Shown piece by piece: positions 46,809-55,946 of a stretch of 64,000 bases of DNA. This DNA is from Chromatiaceae bacterium (GTDB taxonomy: Bacteria; Pseudomonadota; Gammaproteobacteria; Chromatiales; Chromatiaceae): NCBI GenBank assembly GCA_024235395.1, contig JACKMK010000001.1, forward strand, positions 620,001 to 684,000, given 5' to 3'. A program made the position numbers and the translations under genes. The notes below the pieces were generated by a model that was given only the letters and a program-made list of their open reading frames with translations, was not told the origin of the DNA and did no database searches. Position 1 is the first letter of the stretch. Every line of letters starts with the position of its first letter.

Positions 46809-47115
46809 GACACGCATCTCCTGGTCGCTATCGCGTCATTGCACGACCGCGCCCGAAGCACCGACGACAAATCTTATGTCGCCACACAACGCGGACCGTC
46901 GGCCCCTCGTACCGTCATTGCCTCGGCATGCACGGCGATCAGGGACGAGCTGTACATAAAGACTGGTGCACATACGAGATCCTATTACGGCCGGGCGGCG
47001 GTTTTGTTTACGCGCCCGACTGATTCTCGAGTGATCCGGTCCGGGTGGTTCGGCCTGCCCGGCCGCCGGGAACCGGTCATTTCTCTACGCCGGATACCGG
47101 GGGTAAACTCCAGAA
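46809..47115. other. Divergent intergenic region between the GGDEF-EAL and HugZ genes
   Basis: No gene is supported. Promoters for both neighbours must lie here. AT-richer sequence occurs around 46870-46990, including GTACATAAAGACTGGTGCA near 46952-46970. I could not identify a specific operator. Confidence 0.35.
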
Positions 47116-47811
47116 ATGCAAAGCGGCGACCAACAGGCTGGGCTCGCCCGGCAGCTGCTCGCCGGGGTCTTTCACGGTGTGCTTTCAACGCATTCGGTTG
47201 AACATCCCGGCTATCCTTTCGGCTCGGTCGTTCCCTATGCACTCGGCCGCGACGGCTTACCACTGCTGTTGCTTAGCCACCTTTCACAGCACACGAAGAA
47301 TGTCGACACCGATCGGCGGTGCAGCCTGACGATCCTGCAGACCGGCGACGGCGACGTGCAGGAACTGGCGCGTCTGAATGCGATCGGCGAAACGCTGCCG
47401 CTACCAGCGGTCGAGGATGGCGAACGTTACTTCGCCTACTACCCGCATGCACGTCCCTATCTGGACGATCTGGGATTCCGTTTCTATCGGTTTCAGCCGC
47501 TGCGCTTCCACTGGAACGGCGGCTTCGCGACCGCTCGCTGGTACGCGAACGAAAGGCTGGTACGTACAAACCCGCTGGATGCGAAGACCGAGGCCCGCAT
47601 CGTCGCGCACATGAACAGCGACCATGTCGACGCATTGCGCGCGTACCTCGCGCACAGCGGTATCGATGACACCGGTGTCGTCGCGATGGTGGGCATCGAT
47701 GCCGAGGGGATGGATCTGCGCGTCGCAGGGCAGTTGAAGCGCATCCCGCTGCTGCGGCCCATCGCCGATGCGGATGAGGCACGCAGGGTGCTGGTCGAGA
47801 TGGCCGGTTGA
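47116..47811 (+). CDS. HugZ-family haem oxygenase-like protein
   Basis: A 231-residue protein with an N-terminal split-barrel flavin-binding-like domain and a C-terminal DUF2470-type part. Features include HSVEHPGYPFGSVVPYALG and LSHLSQHTKNVD in the first half, and AHMNSDHVDALRAYL near residues 162-176 in the second, where the histidine may ligate haem. HugZ proteins of this type degrade haem in Helicobacter and Campylobacter and are frequent in gammaproteobacteria. There is no haem transporter nearby. It converges with the histidine kinase gene, whose stop codon begins right after its own. Confidence 0.88.
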   Translation: MQSGDQQAGLARQLLAGVFHGVLSTHSVEHPGYPFGSVVPYALGRDGLPLLLLSHLSQHTKNVDTDRRCSLTILQTGDGDVQELARLNAIGETLPLPAVEDGERYFAYYPHARPYLDDLGFRFYRFQPLRFHWNGGFATARWYANERLVRTNPLDAKTEARIVAHMNSDHVDALRAYLAHSGIDDTGVVAMVGIDAEGMDLRVAGQLKRIPLLRPIADADEARRVLVEMAG

Positions 47812-49950
47812 CTAGACGGCCGCCGGCGCTGAAACGTTGCGCACCGCACGCAACGGAATCGCCACGCTCACCGCGGTACCCTCGCCCGGCACGCTGTCGA
47901 TACCGATCCTCCAGCCATGCACCTCGACAATCTCCTTGACCAGCGACATGCCCAGTCCTGAGCCCGCCCGCCCACGCGAACTGTCGGCCCGGTAGAACGG
48001 CTCGAACACCGCGGCAACCTCCTGTTGGGTCATGCCTATTCCCTGGTCCGCCACCGAAATCACCACGTCGTCACCGGCCACCTGCACCCGCGTCACGACC
48101 ACGCCTTCGTCGGGCGAGAACTTGAAAGCGTTGTCCAGCAGGTTCGCGATCAGTTGCTTGAACTTCACGGCATCGACCGGTACCGAAGGCAGCGTCTCGG
48201 GCAGATGGACCTCCAGATGCTTGTGTCGTTCGCCCTGCAGGTAAGGCGCGAGGGCATCGCCGAGCAAGGGCAACAGGGGCTGCTGGCGGATGTCGAACGC
48301 CCTGCCGGCCTGCGTCTCAATCTGCGCCAGGCTGAGCAGGTCATCGAGCATGTCAGCAAGGTGCGCGGCTTCGCCGTGGATCAGCTGTAACGCCTCTCGC
48401 CGTTCTTTGTCGTCATCCGCCCGCCCGAGCATAGCTCCGGCGGCGACGAGGATTCGCCCCAGCGGGCTGCGAAGCTCGTTCGCAGCCGTGGTCAGGAACT
48501 CGTTCTTCACCGCATCCAGCTCGCGTTCGGTCGTGACGTCGCGAAAGTACATCACATGCGCCGTTCCATTGCCCTCGGCATCCTGCAACTTGCGCTCGCG
48601 GCACGACAATACCCGGGGTCGCGGCAGGCTCGTGCGAATCAGGCGAAATCCCTCGCTGTCATCGATATCGGTGATCTCACAGTGCACGCGCATCACGGGA
48701 AAAAAGCGGTGCCGGGGCGTTCCGGCCGCCTGCTCCGAAGTCATCCCGGTCATCTGAGTGAAGGCCTTGTTGACGAACGCGACCGCACCATCGGCATCGA
48801 AATACACGAAACCGTCCGGGCTGAGATCGAATACCGTGTCCAGCTGGCGACGGCGCTCGTGCACCTGTTGCTGAGCGACGACGCGCTCGGTGACGTCGCG
48901 ATGGTCCCAGAGATGCGCATATTGAACACCGTCGGCAAGCAGCGGTAGATAGTCGGTCTCGATCAGGCGACCATCCACGAGTTCGAACACGCGATCGTGT
49001 ACCGGCTTACCCGCATCGACGATGGCCTGCAGGGCCATACCGATCTGGCGGGGGTCGGCATATGCCGTTGCGATCTGCCGAAGCAGGTCTGCGTAGTCGC
49101 GCCCGACCAGTTCGCCGAACTGTTCAGGAACTTTGAACAATGCGCGGAACCGCTGGTTGACATGTACGACGACGCCTCGCATGTCGGTCATCAGAATGGC
49201 GCTGTGAAGATTGTCGAGCAGTGTCGTCAGCTGATTGGAGTTCACCTCGAGGTCGTTCCGCTGGCGCTCATTTTCGGCCATCAGGCCTGCCAGGCTGGAA
49301 GACATGCGGTTGAATGCCTGAACCGACTGGGCAATCTCATCGCGCCCCCGTGTCGGTATCTGAAACCCGAAGCGGCCTTCGCCGACCGCACGCGTGCCTG
49401 CGGTCAGCGAACGCAACTGCGAGGTGAGCAGCGAGCCCAACACCAGCGAAAACACCGCGGTCAACAACATCTCGGAGAACGCAATCCCGCTGAAGGTGCG
49501 CTTGGCACGGCTCAGTTCCCGCTGCAGGTGCTCGATCTCCAGGCCGATCTCGACGCTGCCATAGACCTCACCGCCGATCTCGATGGGTGCCGAGGTGTCG
49601 AAGACACCATCGTCCACGTCGGCGAATCGCAAATCGGCAGTGAACGCACGTTGCATTGCTGCCGCGTTACCCTGCTGCGCGAGCGTCTGCTGTCGGTCGC
49701 GCACCCGGGCATACACAAGACCCGGATTCTTCAGGACCTCGTTTACGAAACTCTCGAGCGAAGCCAGGTCCGATCCAAGGACCGCATCGGCTGCGGTGGT
49801 CGCGAACAGGGTCGCGGTGGTCTGGGCCCGCTGTCGCAACTGCTCCTCGCCCATGTGGCGCAGTTCGGACAGGCTGCTGAACACCAGTACCGCAAGCAGC
49901 ACGGCCTCGATCAGTGCGATCCCCAGTACTGTCTTCAGTCGGAACGACAT
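47812..49950 (-). CDS. Membrane histidine kinase with phosphoacceptor His replaced by Asn
   Basis: A 712-residue membrane kinase; the ATG at 49950 lies eight bases after the stop of the upstream binding-protein gene. It has a transmembrane helix at about 8-28, a periplasmic domain (about 30-165), a second helix (about 170-195), HAMP (about 198-250), and two PAS domains. The HisKA motif reads FLTTAANELRSPLG, so the expected His is Asn (N491, codon AAC at 48480-48478). The ATPase domain looks complete: NLLDNAFKF, DQGIGM, FYRADSSRGRAGSGLGMSLV. Such a protein may be an inactive kinase, a phosphatase, or a partner of another kinase. It is paired with a PhnD-like binding protein. Confidence 0.9.
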   Translation of the reverse strand: MSFRLKTVLGIALIEAVLLAVLVFSSLSELRHMGEEQLRQRAQTTATLFATTAADAVLGSDLASLESFVNEVLKNPGLVYARVRDRQQTLAQQGNAAAMQRAFTADLRFADVDDGVFDTSAPIEIGGEVYGSVEIGLEIEHLQRELSRAKRTFSGIAFSEMLLTAVFSLVLGSLLTSQLRSLTAGTRAVGEGRFGFQIPTRGRDEIAQSVQAFNRMSSSLAGLMAENERQRNDLEVNSNQLTTLLDNLHSAILMTDMRGVVVHVNQRFRALFKVPEQFGELVGRDYADLLRQIATAYADPRQIGMALQAIVDAGKPVHDRVFELVDGRLIETDYLPLLADGVQYAHLWDHRDVTERVVAQQQVHERRRQLDTVFDLSPDGFVYFDADGAVAFVNKAFTQMTGMTSEQAAGTPRHRFFPVMRVHCEITDIDDSEGFRLIRTSLPRPRVLSCRERKLQDAEGNGTAHVMYFRDVTTERELDAVKNEFLTTAANELRSPLGRILVAAGAMLGRADDDKERREALQLIHGEAAHLADMLDDLLSLAQIETQAGRAFDIRQQPLLPLLGDALAPYLQGERHKHLEVHLPETLPSVPVDAVKFKQLIANLLDNAFKFSPDEGVVVTRVQVAGDDVVISVADQGIGMTQQEVAAVFEPFYRADSSRGRAGSGLGMSLVKEIVEVHGWRIGIDSVPGEGTAVSVAIPLRAVRNVSAPAAV

Positions 49951-49958
49951 GGATGCGG

Positions 49959-50789
49959 TTAGCGCCTGTCTTCCGACAGTACGCCGATGCGCAGCGCACG
50001 CACATCGTCCCAATCCGCATCCGTGGCGGCCTGGAGCCCGTCGAATTTGATCGCAGCCAGCAGTGCCCTGCCTTCAGCGCTCTCGTTCATCTGTACCATC
50101 GCCGTTTGCACCTTCAGAAAGGTTTCTTCGTCGAGTGACGGGTGTGCAGCGATGGCGTGAGGCGTATAACCCTTGGTATGCCAAAGGATGCGCAGCTGCT
50201 CGCGCACCTCGGGAGCGACATTCTCGAAGGTGCGTTGGATGCCGCCGCCGGCCGGGAACAATCCCTTCGCGACACCACGGTAAACGGAGTCGTGCGAAGA
50301 GACATATCGTGCCGTGAACGGAACCCCCTGCTGGCGCAGTTCCGCCTGGGGCAACAACGTGGCGGCGAAAGCGGCCGGTGCCGGAAACGCCAGCTCGGTA
50401 CCCGCAAGTCCGGCCAGGTCGCGAACCGTGTCGTCGCGACGCACCACGATGATCCCTTTTATTCGAGCTCCCGCCTGACGGGCCATCGCGCGATAACCGG
50501 GCGCCCGGTTGAAAACCGTGAAATGGTAGGGGTTCATGTACGCCAGGTCGTACTCGCCGGCGCGCACGCGGCGTTCGAACTCCGGGATATTCGGTGCCGT
50601 CTTGAAAACGAGCTCGAAACCCGTCTTGCCGCTCAGGTATCCGAGGACCGGTCCCCACAGCATCGCCAGCTTGCTCGCCGCCTGCTGCGGCACGATGCCA
50701 AATGTCAGCGTGCGCCCCGCCGCGTCTGCCCTGGCGCCACCGAGCGCCAGCAGCCATGCCGTTCCCAGCGCGATGATCCACCGCTTCAT
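49959..50789 (-). CDS. PhnD/SsuA-type periplasmic substrate-binding protein
   Basis: A 276-residue exported protein with an ATG at 50789 and a GGGGAG ribosome site. The signal peptide ends near ADAAG (about residue 24). The mature part has LTFGIVPQQAASKLAMLWG, GEYDLAYMNPYHF and KGIIVVRRDDTVRDLAGLAG, typical of phosphonate-binding PhnD-like proteins; FAATLLPQAELRQQG follows. No permease or ATPase genes are next to it; instead, the histidine kinase lies eight bases downstream. In several known systems a binding protein reports a ligand to such a kinase. The ligand could be phosphonate, phosphite or an unrelated oxyanion. Confidence 0.92.
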   Translation of the reverse strand: MKRWIIALGTAWLLALGGARADAAGRTLTFGIVPQQAASKLAMLWGPVLGYLSGKTGFELVFKTAPNIPEFERRVRAGEYDLAYMNPYHFTVFNRAPGYRAMARQAGARIKGIIVVRRDDTVRDLAGLAGTELAFPAPAAFAATLLPQAELRQQGVPFTARYVSSHDSVYRGVAKGLFPAGGGIQRTFENVAPEVREQLRILWHTKGYTPHAIAAHPSLDEETFLKVQTAMVQMNESAEGRALLAAIKFDGLQAATDADWDDVRALRIGVLSEDRR

Positions 50790-50818
50790 GTCGTCTCCCC
50801 TATCGGTTTTCCGGTAAT

Positions 50819-50851
50819 CGGTTGCGACAGGCCACTCCTTTAATGCAACCG
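50819..50851. promoter_or_regulatory. Inverted repeat between the phnD-like and H-NOX genes
   Basis: Arms CGGTTGC (50819-50825) and GCAACCG (50845-50851) flank 19 bases in the divergent 167-base region. A direct repeat ATCGGTT at 50802 and 50817 lies beside it. It could be an operator or hairpin for either gene. Confidence 0.38.
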
Positions 50852-50956
50852 CCCGACAGGTTCAGACTGCAACAGAGCTGCCGCTAACTTCGGATGGGCC
50901 GCAGGCATGCGCAATTACCCACGCCGGCCCCGGATACGACCACGGCGAAGGCGGCA

Positions 50957-51505
50957 ATGAAAGGCATTGTTTTCAGCGAATTTGTCGAGATGGTGGAGGA
51001 AAAATTCTCGGTTCAGGTCGCCGATGCGATGATCCTCGACACCGCCCCCGCATCGGGTGGGGCCTACACCGCGGTCGGCACCTACGACCACCGCGAACTG
51101 CTCGCGATGGTGGAACACCTCAGCCTGGCCACCGGCATCGCCACGAGCGAACTGGTCAGAACACTCGGTAGCCACCTCGCGCAGCGTTTCGATGTCCTGT
51201 ACCCGCAGTTCTTCGCCAATATCGACGGCGTGTTCGAGTTTCTCGAGACCATCGAAGAACACGTGCACGTCGAGGTGCGGAAACTCTATCCGGAGGCGGA
51301 GCTGCCAACGTTCGAGACCCGACGCGACGGACAGGCTTCGATGTCCATGACCTACCGGTCGAGTCGCCCTTTCGCCGACCTCGCCGAGGGACTGATCGAA
51401 GGTTGTGCCACCCGGTTCGGCGAAAAGGTGGAGATCGCGCGTACCGATCACGACACCAATGGCCGTTACGTCACAACCTTCGAGTTGACACGCTGTCCAA
51501 GATGA
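50957..51505 (+). CDS. H-NOX haem nitric oxide-binding sensor
   Basis: A 182-residue H-NOX (HNOB) domain, starting MKGIVFSEFVEMVEEKFS with GAAGG upstream. The haem ligand is H104 in EHVHVEVRKLYPEAELP, aligning with the Shewanella H-NOX HLEV ligand. The propionate-binding YxSxR motif is Y133-R137 (YRSSR). Stand-alone H-NOX proteins bind NO (and in anaerobes also O2) and regulate a partner kinase or diguanylate enzyme. The gene overlaps the hybrid kinase gene by four bases (ATGA), strong evidence that the kinase is its partner. No distal-pocket Tyr for O2 is obvious, but I cannot place it without a structure. Confidence 0.95.
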   Translation: MKGIVFSEFVEMVEEKFSVQVADAMILDTAPASGGAYTAVGTYDHRELLAMVEHLSLATGIATSELVRTLGSHLAQRFDVLYPQFFANIDGVFEFLETIEEHVHVEVRKLYPEAELPTFETRRDGQASMSMTYRSSRPFADLAEGLIEGCATRFGEKVEIARTDHDTNGRYVTTFELTRCPR

Positions 51506-54500
51506 ACGACGGATTGGCGATTCTGCAGCGGCGCTTCGAGCGCGAACGCCGAGCCCGGAAACAGGCCGAGCAACTGCTCGAGGAAAAGAGTCTCGCCCTC
51601 TACCGGTCCAATGAACAGCTGCAGATCCTGACACGTGAACAGGCCGCCAGCCTGGAGGTGCTACGCAGCACCGCCAACGCGCTGCTCGCCAGCGTCGGCT
51701 TGCAGACTGCGGACTACGAGCACAACGACATGGCGGACCTCACGCGTGTGGTCAGCGAGATCGTGCAGGACCGCGAACGCCTGAGACGTGACATCGAACG
51801 GCAGATGTTCGCAATCAACCAGCATGCCATCGTGAGCATCGCGGACGCGGACGGAAGCATCGTGTACGCGAACGAACTGCTGTGCGAGATCAGCGGCTAC
51901 GAGCGAGAGGAGCTGATCGGCCAGAACCATCGTCTCGTCAACTCGGGCGTCCAGGCACCCACCTTCTTCTCGGATCTGTGGCACACGATCAGCCACGGAC
52001 AGGTGTGGCACGGAGAGATCTGCAACCGCGCCAAGCACGGCAGCCTGTACTGGGTCTCGGCAACGATAGTCCCATTCGTCGACGAAGCCGGCCATCCCGA
52101 GCAGTACGTATCGATCAGTACCGACATCACCTTGCAGAAACATATGCAAGAGGAGGTCCGCGACAGTCGATTGTTCCTGCAGAGCCTAACGGAATCTCTG
52201 GGCGAGGGCGTATACGCACTGGACCAGCACGGATACTGCAGCTTTCTCAACCGCGAAGCGGCGCACCTGCTCGGTTGGTCGTTGGTGGAACTGTCGATGA
52301 CGCCATTTCACGAAGCCGTACAGCTGACCGACGCGGTCGGCAACGCCCTGTATGGCACCGACGATATCGTGGCGGAGCTGCTTCGCGACAAACGGGAGTA
52401 CCGCTCCGAGTATGACACTTTCACCGCAAAGGATGGCCGCCTGTTCCCGGTCACGATCACGATAGTTCCGCTGATCCAGGACGACGAGGCGAACGGCGTC
52501 GTAGCGATCTTCAAGGACATCACCGACCGAAGGCAGACGGAAGACCGGCTGCGTGAAGCAACGCGCCGCGCGGAAGAGGCTAGCCGTGCGAAATCGGAAT
52601 TCCTCGCCAACATGAGCCACGAGATACGTACGCCGATGAACGCGATCATCGGAATGTCACATCTGGCACTGCAGACCGAACTCACCGGGCGACAACGCAA
52701 CTACATCGAGAAGGTACACCGCTCGGCGGACTCGCTACTCGGCCTGATCAACGACATCCTCGATCTTTCCAAGATCGAAGCGGGCAAACTGGACATCGAG
52801 TCAGTGCCGTTTCGCCTGCAGACGCTGTTCGACGATCTTGCCAATACGCTGGGATTCAAGGCCGAAGAGAAAGGTCTCCAACTGTTGTTCGACGTTGGTT
52901 ACGACGTGCCCCAGACGATCGTTGGCGATCAACTACGCATCAATCAGGTATTGATGAATCTCTGCAACAACGCGATCAAGTTTACGCATGCCGGCGAGGT
53001 GGTGGTGGCTGTCAACGTCGGGCGTCGGAGTGCTGGCCAGGTCACGTTGGTCTTTGCTGTACGCGACACCGGAATCGGCATTACGGCGGAGCAACAGGAA
53101 AAGCTTTTTCAGTCGTTCTCTCAAGCCGATGCGACGACCACGCGTCGGTTCGGCGGAACCGGCCTCGGGCTTGCAATCAGCAAGCGCCTGGTCGAGATGA
53201 TGGGTGGGGAGATTTCAGCCCAAAGCGTTACCGGCAAGGGAAGCACCTTCAGCGTCGAACTGACATTCGACACGGTTCCCGGGAATGCCGGCCCCGAGGT
53301 ATACGATGTGCAAAGGATCAAGCTGCAGGACATGCGATGTCTTCTGATCGACGACAGCTCCAGCGCGCGAGTGATCTTCTCGTCGATGCTGGAGAACCTC
53401 GGCGTGCATGTCGATGCAGTGAAAGACGCCTTCGCGGCAAACGCCCGCCTGTCCACCGCAACACGAAGTGGCAGATACGACTTCCTGCTGGTCGATTGGA
53501 AGATACCCGGCGTCGACGGCATCGAGTTCCTACGCGGCCAGCAGTCGGTAATGGGCGCAGACATGCCCCCCGTGATCATGACCACGTCCTATGGCCGAGA
53601 GGAACTCGAGGAAGCACTCGCCACAGCCGGTCTGGATGTCGCCGCAGTGGCGCCAAAACCGGTCACGCCGGGCGACCTGAGGGAGGCGGTCTGCCGTGCC
53701 GTCGGGCGCAATCCCGCTGCCGAGCCCCCGGACCTCCCGCACACTCCGCGGAGCGGTCTGGACACCGCGACCGAACGCCTGCGCGGCGCACGGATCCTGC
53801 TGGTCGAAGACAACGAATTCAACCAGGAGCTCGCACAAACCCTGCTGACAAACGAACAGATCGAGGTCGTGGTCGCCGCGAACGGCCAGGAGGCGCTCGA
53901 TATCCTCGAAGAGCAGGCCTTCGACGGCGTGCTGATGGACCTGCAGATGCCGATCATGGACGGATACACGGCGACCCGGGCGATTCGACAGCAGGCGCGT
54001 TTCTCCAAACTCCCGATCATCGCGATGACTGCAAACGTACTCAAACAAGACCTTACCGAAGCGACCGCAGCCGGAATGAATGACCACATTGCCAAACCGA
54101 TCAACGTGCATGACATGTTCGTGATCATGGCGAAATGGATCCACCCGCAGACGCAATCCGGCTCGGCAAGCCGCGCTGCCGACGAAAACACCGGAGGCCA
54201 CGGCGATGCACTGGATGGCCTGACCGGCCTGGATGTCCGATCCGGCCTGATACGTCTTGGCGGGAATCGTGAGATCTATCTGCGCCTGTTGCACAAATTC
54301 GTGGAGAACCAGTCTGGCGCGGTGCGCGATGCCGTCGCCGCAGTTGCGGCCGGCAACGATGGCGAGGCGTTACGCGTGTTGCACACGCTGAAGGGTGCCG
54401 CGGGGACCATCGGTGCCACCCGGTTGCAACAACTCGCGGCCGATGCCGAAGGTCGGATGCGCGCTGATCCACCGTATGCACCCGCCGAACACGACACCCT

Positions 54501-54792
54501 GCAGCACGAACTCGAACTGGTGGTCGAGCAACTTCGTGGCCTGCCCGTGTCCCTTGCCCAGAAAGTTCCCTCACCGGCCTACTCGGCTGTCGAGACAAAA
54601 CAACTGATCGACCGGCTGCTACAGCAGCTCGCCGCATTCGACACCGCAGCCGAAGGGACTTTCGAGCGCCTGATGCAGATTGCCGGCGACCAGCTGTCGC
54701 ACACCAAGCTGGTCCAGGTGCAGAACGCGATCCGCCGCTATGACTACGAAACGGCACACGCGTCGGCACGGGAACTGGCGGTGTCCGCATGA
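51502..54792 (+). CDS. Hybrid histidine kinase with two PAS, two receiver and one HPt domain
   Basis: A 1096-residue cytoplasmic protein; the start ATG overlaps the H-NOX stop, and the longer upstream frame is rejected. It has an N-terminal coiled coil (about 10-60), PAS at about 95-215 and 220-345, HisKA with H373 in MSHEIRTPMNA, and an ATPase domain with NNAIKFTHAGEV and RFGGTGLGLAI. REC1 carries D665 (LLVDWKIPG), REC2 D813 (LMDLQMPIMDG), and an HPt domain near 920-1010 has H961 in HTLKGAAGTIG. No transmembrane segment is seen, as expected for an H-NOX-controlled kinase. Phosphate may pass to the downstream REC-PP2C and REC-HD-GYP proteins. The stop overlaps the next start. Confidence 0.95.
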   Translation: MNDGLAILQRRFERERRARKQAEQLLEEKSLALYRSNEQLQILTREQAASLEVLRSTANALLASVGLQTADYEHNDMADLTRVVSEIVQDRERLRRDIERQMFAINQHAIVSIADADGSIVYANELLCEISGYEREELIGQNHRLVNSGVQAPTFFSDLWHTISHGQVWHGEICNRAKHGSLYWVSATIVPFVDEAGHPEQYVSISTDITLQKHMQEEVRDSRLFLQSLTESLGEGVYALDQHGYCSFLNREAAHLLGWSLVELSMTPFHEAVQLTDAVGNALYGTDDIVAELLRDKREYRSEYDTFTAKDGRLFPVTITIVPLIQDDEANGVVAIFKDITDRRQTEDRLREATRRAEEASRAKSEFLANMSHEIRTPMNAIIGMSHLALQTELTGRQRNYIEKVHRSADSLLGLINDILDLSKIEAGKLDIESVPFRLQTLFDDLANTLGFKAEEKGLQLLFDVGYDVPQTIVGDQLRINQVLMNLCNNAIKFTHAGEVVVAVNVGRRSAGQVTLVFAVRDTGIGITAEQQEKLFQSFSQADATTTRRFGGTGLGLAISKRLVEMMGGEISAQSVTGKGSTFSVELTFDTVPGNAGPEVYDVQRIKLQDMRCLLIDDSSSARVIFSSMLENLGVHVDAVKDAFAANARLSTATRSGRYDFLLVDWKIPGVDGIEFLRGQQSVMGADMPPVIMTTSYGREELEEALATAGLDVAAVAPKPVTPGDLREAVCRAVGRNPAAEPPDLPHTPRSGLDTATERLRGARILLVEDNEFNQELAQTLLTNEQIEVVVAANGQEALDILEEQAFDGVLMDLQMPIMDGYTATRAIRQQARFSKLPIIAMTANVLKQDLTEATAAGMNDHIAKPINVHDMFVIMAKWIHPQTQSGSASRAADENTGGHGDALDGLTGLDVRSGLIRLGGNREIYLRLLHKFVENQSGAVRDAVAAVAAGNDGEALRVLHTLKGAAGTIGATRLQQLAADAEGRMRADPPYAPAEHDTLQHELELVVEQLRGLPVSLAQKVPSPAYSAVETKQLIDRLLQQLAAFDTAAEGTFERLMQIAGDQLSHTKLVQVQNAIRRYDYETAHASARELAVSA

Positions 54793-55946
54793 ACCAGACG
54801 ATGGACGCAAACACCGGTGAAGCACGGCGAAAGATACTGGCCATCGACGACTCGCCAGAAGTGCTGGACACGATACACGCGGCATTGCAGGGGGAGTTCC
54901 AGCTGCTGGCGACGATCAGCGCCCACCAGGGCGTCGAAATTGCCCGCCGCCAGCACCCGGACCTGATCCTGCTGGATGTGGTCATGGACCACGATGACGG
55001 TTTCGCCGTATGCCAACAGCTCAAGAACGATTCGGCGACGCGCGACATCCCCGTGATCTTTGTAACCAGCCTCGACAGCTCCGGCGACGAGCTGCGGGGA
55101 TTTGCCGCCGGCGCGGTGGACTTCGTCTCCAAACCGATCGTACCGGTCACGCTGCGCGCCCGTGTTCGTTCGCATATCGAACTATCGGTGGCACGCAAAG
55201 CACTGCACACGGCAAACGACCAGATGGCCCAGGAACGCAAACTGATTGCCGAGATCGTGCTGAGCATGCTCAACGACGATCAGTTCCATGCCGAGAACAT
55301 AACCTGGTCGAGCCACTCCTGCGACACCGCCGGCGGAGACCTGGTGCTGTCGGCACTCAGACCGAACGGTGACCAGCACATCCTGCTGGGTGATTTCACC
55401 GGGCACGGGTTGTCCGCGGCAGTCGGCACACCGCTGGTGGCACATCTGTTCTATTCGCTGACAGCGGCCGATCAGCCGTTCGAGGACATCCTGGTAGAGA
55501 TCAACAACGTGCTGGTGCGTCGCCTGCCACTGCGCTGCTTCATGGCCTCGGCGGCCGTGCGCATCACCTCACCCGCGTCGGCGGCCGAGGTATGGAGCTT
55601 CGGCAACCCGGATCTGTTGCACCGTGATTCCGCGGGACACTGGTCACAGCTGTCTTCCTGGGAGTTGCCGATGGGCATCCAGTCGACGGCACAGCGGTAC
55701 GAGGCGAGGCAGCTGTCGCTGGACGCCCGCGAGACCCTCTACCTGCTGACCGACGGACCCATCGAGGCGGTCTGCAAGGACGACAGCATGTTCGGCATCG
55801 CCCGGGTTCGCGAGGCCCTGGAGCGGCACGCCCAACGCGTCGAGGCGGTGATCGACGAGATCGTGTCGCAGGCAGCGGATCCCCATCGGCTGGATGACCT
55901 GACGATACTGAAGATCGACGGTTTTGGTGGGCCTGATGGCGGATAA
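54789..55946 (+). CDS. Response regulator with PP2C/SpoIIE-type serine phosphatase domain
   Basis: A 385-residue protein with ATGA overlap to the hybrid kinase. The receiver domain (about 15-135) has DDSP and D63 in LLDVVMDHDDG, with the conserved Lys in VSKPI. A helical linker leads to a PP2C-type phosphatase (about 170-378). Its metal-binding residues lie in SCDTAGGDLVLSA, GDFTGHGLSAAVG, LTDGPIEAV and DDLTILKI. Such proteins dephosphorylate anti-sigma-factor antagonists or similar partners; no antagonist gene is in the window. Its C terminus overlaps the next gene by 11 bases. Confidence 0.93.
   Translation: MNQTMDANTGEARRKILAIDDSPEVLDTIHAALQGEFQLLATISAHQGVEIARRQHPDLILLDVVMDHDDGFAVCQQLKNDSATRDIPVIFVTSLDSSGDELRGFAAGAVDFVSKPIVPVTLRARVRSHIELSVARKALHTANDQMAQERKLIAEIVLSMLNDDQFHAENITWSSHSCDTAGGDLVLSALRPNGDQHILLGDFTGHGLSAAVGTPLVAHLFYSLTAADQPFEDILVEINNVLVRRLPLRCFMASAAVRITSPASAAEVWSFGNPDLLHRDSAGHWSQLSSWELPMGIQSTAQRYEARQLSLDARETLYLLTDGPIEAVCKDDSMFGIARVREALERHAQRVEAVIDEIVSQAADPHRLDDLTILKIDGFGGPDGG

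Noticed and set aside
44145..47201. Two long plus-strand frames opposite the GGDEF-EAL gene.
   Set aside because: The GGDEF and EAL motifs on the minus strand are unambiguous.
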